Source of the DNA: Acidobacteriota bacterium
GTDB taxonomy: Bacteria > Acidobacteriota > Terriglobia > UBA7540
Length of the DNA stretch: 6,750 nt
Assembly: GCA_003165615.1 (NCBI GenBank)
Contig: PLWR01000695.1
Coordinates: forward strand, 1-6,750
Reading direction: 5' to 3'
Shown: positions 4,866 to 6,750 of the stretch, piece after piece
Numbering within the stretch: the first letter of the stretch is position 1
How the letters are laid out: every line of letters starts with the position of its first letter
Translations under genes and position numbers: made by a program
The notes under the pieces: model-generated
The model's database searches: none
Seen by the model: the letters and a program-made list of their open reading frames with translations, nothing else
What the model was told of the DNA's origin: nothing

Positions 4866-6467
4866 TCACTGACCCGCCGCCACGTATATTGTCCCGTCTT
4901 GTGTCTCCGCCACGGCACGCAGCGGAACAAAGGACTGCATGTCTTCGATGGAGGGAAATTCAAACCAGTCGTCCCCTTCCCTGAAGTAGGCCAAGTAGAC
5001 ATCACGTTCGCGCATCGTTCTGGCAAAATCTTCCATCAGGGCCCGGTATTCCTGGTCCTCTTTAAGCGTCGACGTGTCGATCTTGGACGGTAGTTGATCC
5101 CAGAGTCTGTCGGTGTAGATGCCGATGGGCCACGGGTTGTTACTATAGAATCGCGCGTCCTTCGGCAGGCCTTTGATGGTCTGGAGCATTTCGGAATTTG
5201 TGTAGGTGGAGCTTGCGAACCCCTGTCCGTCCTCGTGGGTGTCCCGGGCCCATTGTGTCATCCAAACCAGGAAAAACACCGAAATGACGACGCAGAGTAC
5301 GCTGACCGCCGCTTTCTGTATTCCCGGCTCCAGTCTCCGGTAGAACCTGTTCCCCACGTACACCACCAGAATGATCATAAAAACGTGGATAGGGAGGAGA
5401 ATGCGCAGGCTGTCGAGAAACAGGTCCGCCTCGAGAAACGCCGAACTCAGCAGCAAAACCACGACGTAAGAGAGGATGTAGGTCAACGGCAGTGCCGTCC
5501 CGAGATCCGTTCCCGGCTTGCGGCGAGACGCGCGGGCCGCCGCCAGCGCCAACAGGATTGCTGCCGCCACAATGGGCACGCGACCATAGGCATACGCCGT
5601 CTCAAGATTTCCATTCGACGCCCAGGTGGAGATGGCGAGAAGGATATTCTGGACCTGGGCCATATCCATGACCGGGTGGAAATCCAGGTAGCGCCCGGTG
5701 GCATTCTTACCATAGTGCATGTTGCGGAGAATCCACCAAATCATCAGGGAAGAGCTGCCCAAGCCGAAGAGGACGGCATTGAGCAGGCGCTTGGCCAGGG
5801 CTCGCTTCTCCCACAGGAGGATCGCGGCGAAACCCGCGAGGACGAATGCGGCTGCGGCATACCGGGTGGCGAACGCCAGCGCGGTGGCTGCGGCAGCTCC
5901 CCCGAGGGAGCCAGGCGAGGGCTTTTCCAGGTAATTCCCCATAAACAGGAAGGCCAGGAGCACAAAGGTCACGCAGGCGGTGTCCGAAAGGGCAAATGAG
6001 TGATAGGTAAGCAAATCGAAGGATGCGCAAGCCCAAAAGGCCGCCAGTACCGCCGCGCCGATGGAATGGCAGCACCGGCGATAGGAAATTGCTCCCATCA
6101 GCAGCACGTTGGCAAAGCAGACGATCGCCCCCACCCACCGAGCTCCCGCCACCAGGTCGCAGCCGAACAGGCCGGGCAGCGCCAGCAAAGTTGGGTAGAC
6201 GAAGGGAAACAGGGGGAAAGGATCGACATTCCTGTGAATATCGAGGATCGTGTATCCGTGTCCCGCCAGCAGCCGGCGCGCAACATCGAGGTAATAGGTC
6301 GTATCGGAATCAAGCCCGATGCCAGGCTGGGTAGCGTAAAGGATCGTCCAAGCGCCCGCTCCCGCAATCCCCATGATCAGCAACGCCGTAAGCAAGTCGC
6401 GTTTTCTGTCAGACAATTCGGACCTCCCTGAACCCGCATGATACTTTGTGTCCGGGGATTGACGCAT
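4866..6467 (-). CDS. GT39/ArnT-like polytopic membrane glycosyltransferase
   Basis: A 533-residue integral membrane protein from the ATG at 6467; an in-frame TTG at 6563 would add 32 non-hydrophobic residues and is less likely. After a short charged N-terminus comes the first membrane segment (about 26-46). It is followed at once by GLDSDTTYYLDVARRLLAGHG (begins 51), the acidic first external loop (D53/D55) typical of GT-C enzymes of the PMT/ArnT type, which use polyprenyl-phosphate sugars. About ten further hydrophobic segments run to residue 404, and a soluble tail of about 129 residues ends the protein. Such proteins move a sugar or aminosugar to lipid, glycan or protein on the outer face of the inner membrane; the substrate here is unknown. 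No clear ribosome site precedes the ATG. It is separated from the peptide genes by an inverted repeat and a promoter, so it may not share their transcript. Confidence 0.8.
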   Translation of the reverse strand: MRQSPDTKYHAGSGRSELSDRKRDLLTALLIMGIAGAGAWTILYATQPGIGLDSDTTYYLDVARRLLAGHGYTILDIHRNVDPFPLFPFVYPTLLALPGLFGCDLVAGARWVGAIVCFANVLLMGAISYRRCCHSIGAAVLAAFWACASFDLLTYHSFALSDTACVTFVLLAFLFMGNYLEKPSPGSLGGAAAATALAFATRYAAAAFVLAGFAAILLWEKRALAKRLLNAVLFGLGSSSLMIWWILRNMHYGKNATGRYLDFHPVMDMAQVQNILLAISTWASNGNLETAYAYGRVPIVAAAILLALAAARASRRKPGTDLGTALPLTYILSYVVVLLLSSAFLEADLFLDSLRILLPIHVFMIILVVYVGNRFYRRLEPGIQKAAVSVLCVVISVFFLVWMTQWARDTHEDGQGFASSTYTNSEMLQTIKGLPKDARFYSNNPWPIGIYTDRLWDQLPSKIDTSTLKEDQEYRALMEDFARTMRERDVYLAYFREGDDWFEFPSIEDMQSFVPLRAVAETQDGTIYVAAGQ

Positions 6468-6692
6468 CAAGATTATCACGCCGCGTCCCGCCCCCCGGTG
6501 CGGACGTCCTGGCACGCTGTGGGTGGAAATTTGATCGCTTACGCCTTGGCGCTCACCTCGCAATTGCTTGCGGCCAGCCTGGCTTGAGTAGAAATCTTGC
6601 TGCTGATAAGTGACAAGAAGAAAGTGCGAGGGCGGAAGGGCGGGCAGGGCGAGATCCCATAAGCGCTAACTTGATGCCATGAGCGCCCGAAA

Positions 6693-6707
6693 GCCCGCAA
6701 AGCGGGC
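6693..6707 (-). terminator. Short GC hairpin upstream of the membrane glycosyltransferase
   Basis: GCCCGC and GCGGGC pair around a three-base loop; on the minus strand TTTC follows immediately. It could be a weak terminator for a minus-strand gene ending to the right of the window. The T-run is poor and no such gene is visible here. Confidence 0.25.
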
Positions 6708-6750
6708 GTGGTCATATCAGACGTCTCCAAATTACGGTCAGGCCATTGAA

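Noticed and set aside
4436..4984. Plus-strand frame with a hydrophobic LYGFLVFFDFLFLFVCH stretch that recurs antisense to peptide 1
   Set aside because: It is the complement of the Lys/Glu-rich peptide leaders (AAG/GAA read as CTT/TTC), so the apparent membrane segment is an artefact even though it occurs twice.
5094..5999. 301-residue open frame on the plus strand
   Set aside because: Antisense to the membrane glycosyltransferase, low complexity in Arg/Gln/Gly, no family motif.
6539..6715. 58-residue minus-strand frame from an ATG at 6715 preceded by GGAGA
   Set aside because: No recognisable features, contains the 6693-6707 hairpin, and no second line of evidence.

Overview
The window is GC-rich and every convincing gene lies on the minus strand. 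In transcription order it holds a polytopic GT39/ArnT-like membrane glycosyltransferase (6467→4866), two very small peptides with double-glycine leaders (4552→4409 and 4106→3966), a TPR-containing SPINDLY/OGT-type glycosyltransferase (3863→2052), and a Tat-exported GH78-like glycoside hydrolase (1994→126). The organism cannot be named. An 87-bp inverted repeat whose arms begin GTCATTCCCGCGAAGG resembles dispersed repeats common in Proteobacteria. A Tat substrate and 'ELSEKDLDK.SGG' leaders fit the same group, so a proteobacterium is my best guess (inference).

Layout. 1-125 is the 3' flank of the hydrolase, with a doubtful start of another minus-strand frame at 41. 126-3863 holds the hydrolase and the OGT, 57 bp apart, the hydrolase having a clear AAGGAG site. 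3820-4552 is the unusual part. It holds two peptide genes whose first 51 nt are identical and whose leaders are 104/111 nt identical, but whose tails after the Gly-Gly are unrelated. It also holds a decayed third leader fragment directly downstream of peptide 1, two copies of a 74-bp flank (59/74 identical), and an intrinsic-terminator-like hairpin between the peptides. 4553-4865 carries a plausible sigma-70 promoter, a leader hairpin and the 87-bp inverted repeat. 4866-6467 is the membrane glycosyltransferase, and 6468-6750 has no supported gene.

How it may work (inference). A promoter directly upstream of the peptides, followed by a cytoplasmic O-glycosyltransferase of the protein-modifying SPINDLY/OGT type and an exported glycosidase-like protein, suggests a small ribosomal-peptide system, possibly glycosylated. 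No C39 peptidase/ABC exporter, radical SAM, LanM or YcaO enzyme is present here, so processing and export would have to be encoded elsewhere.
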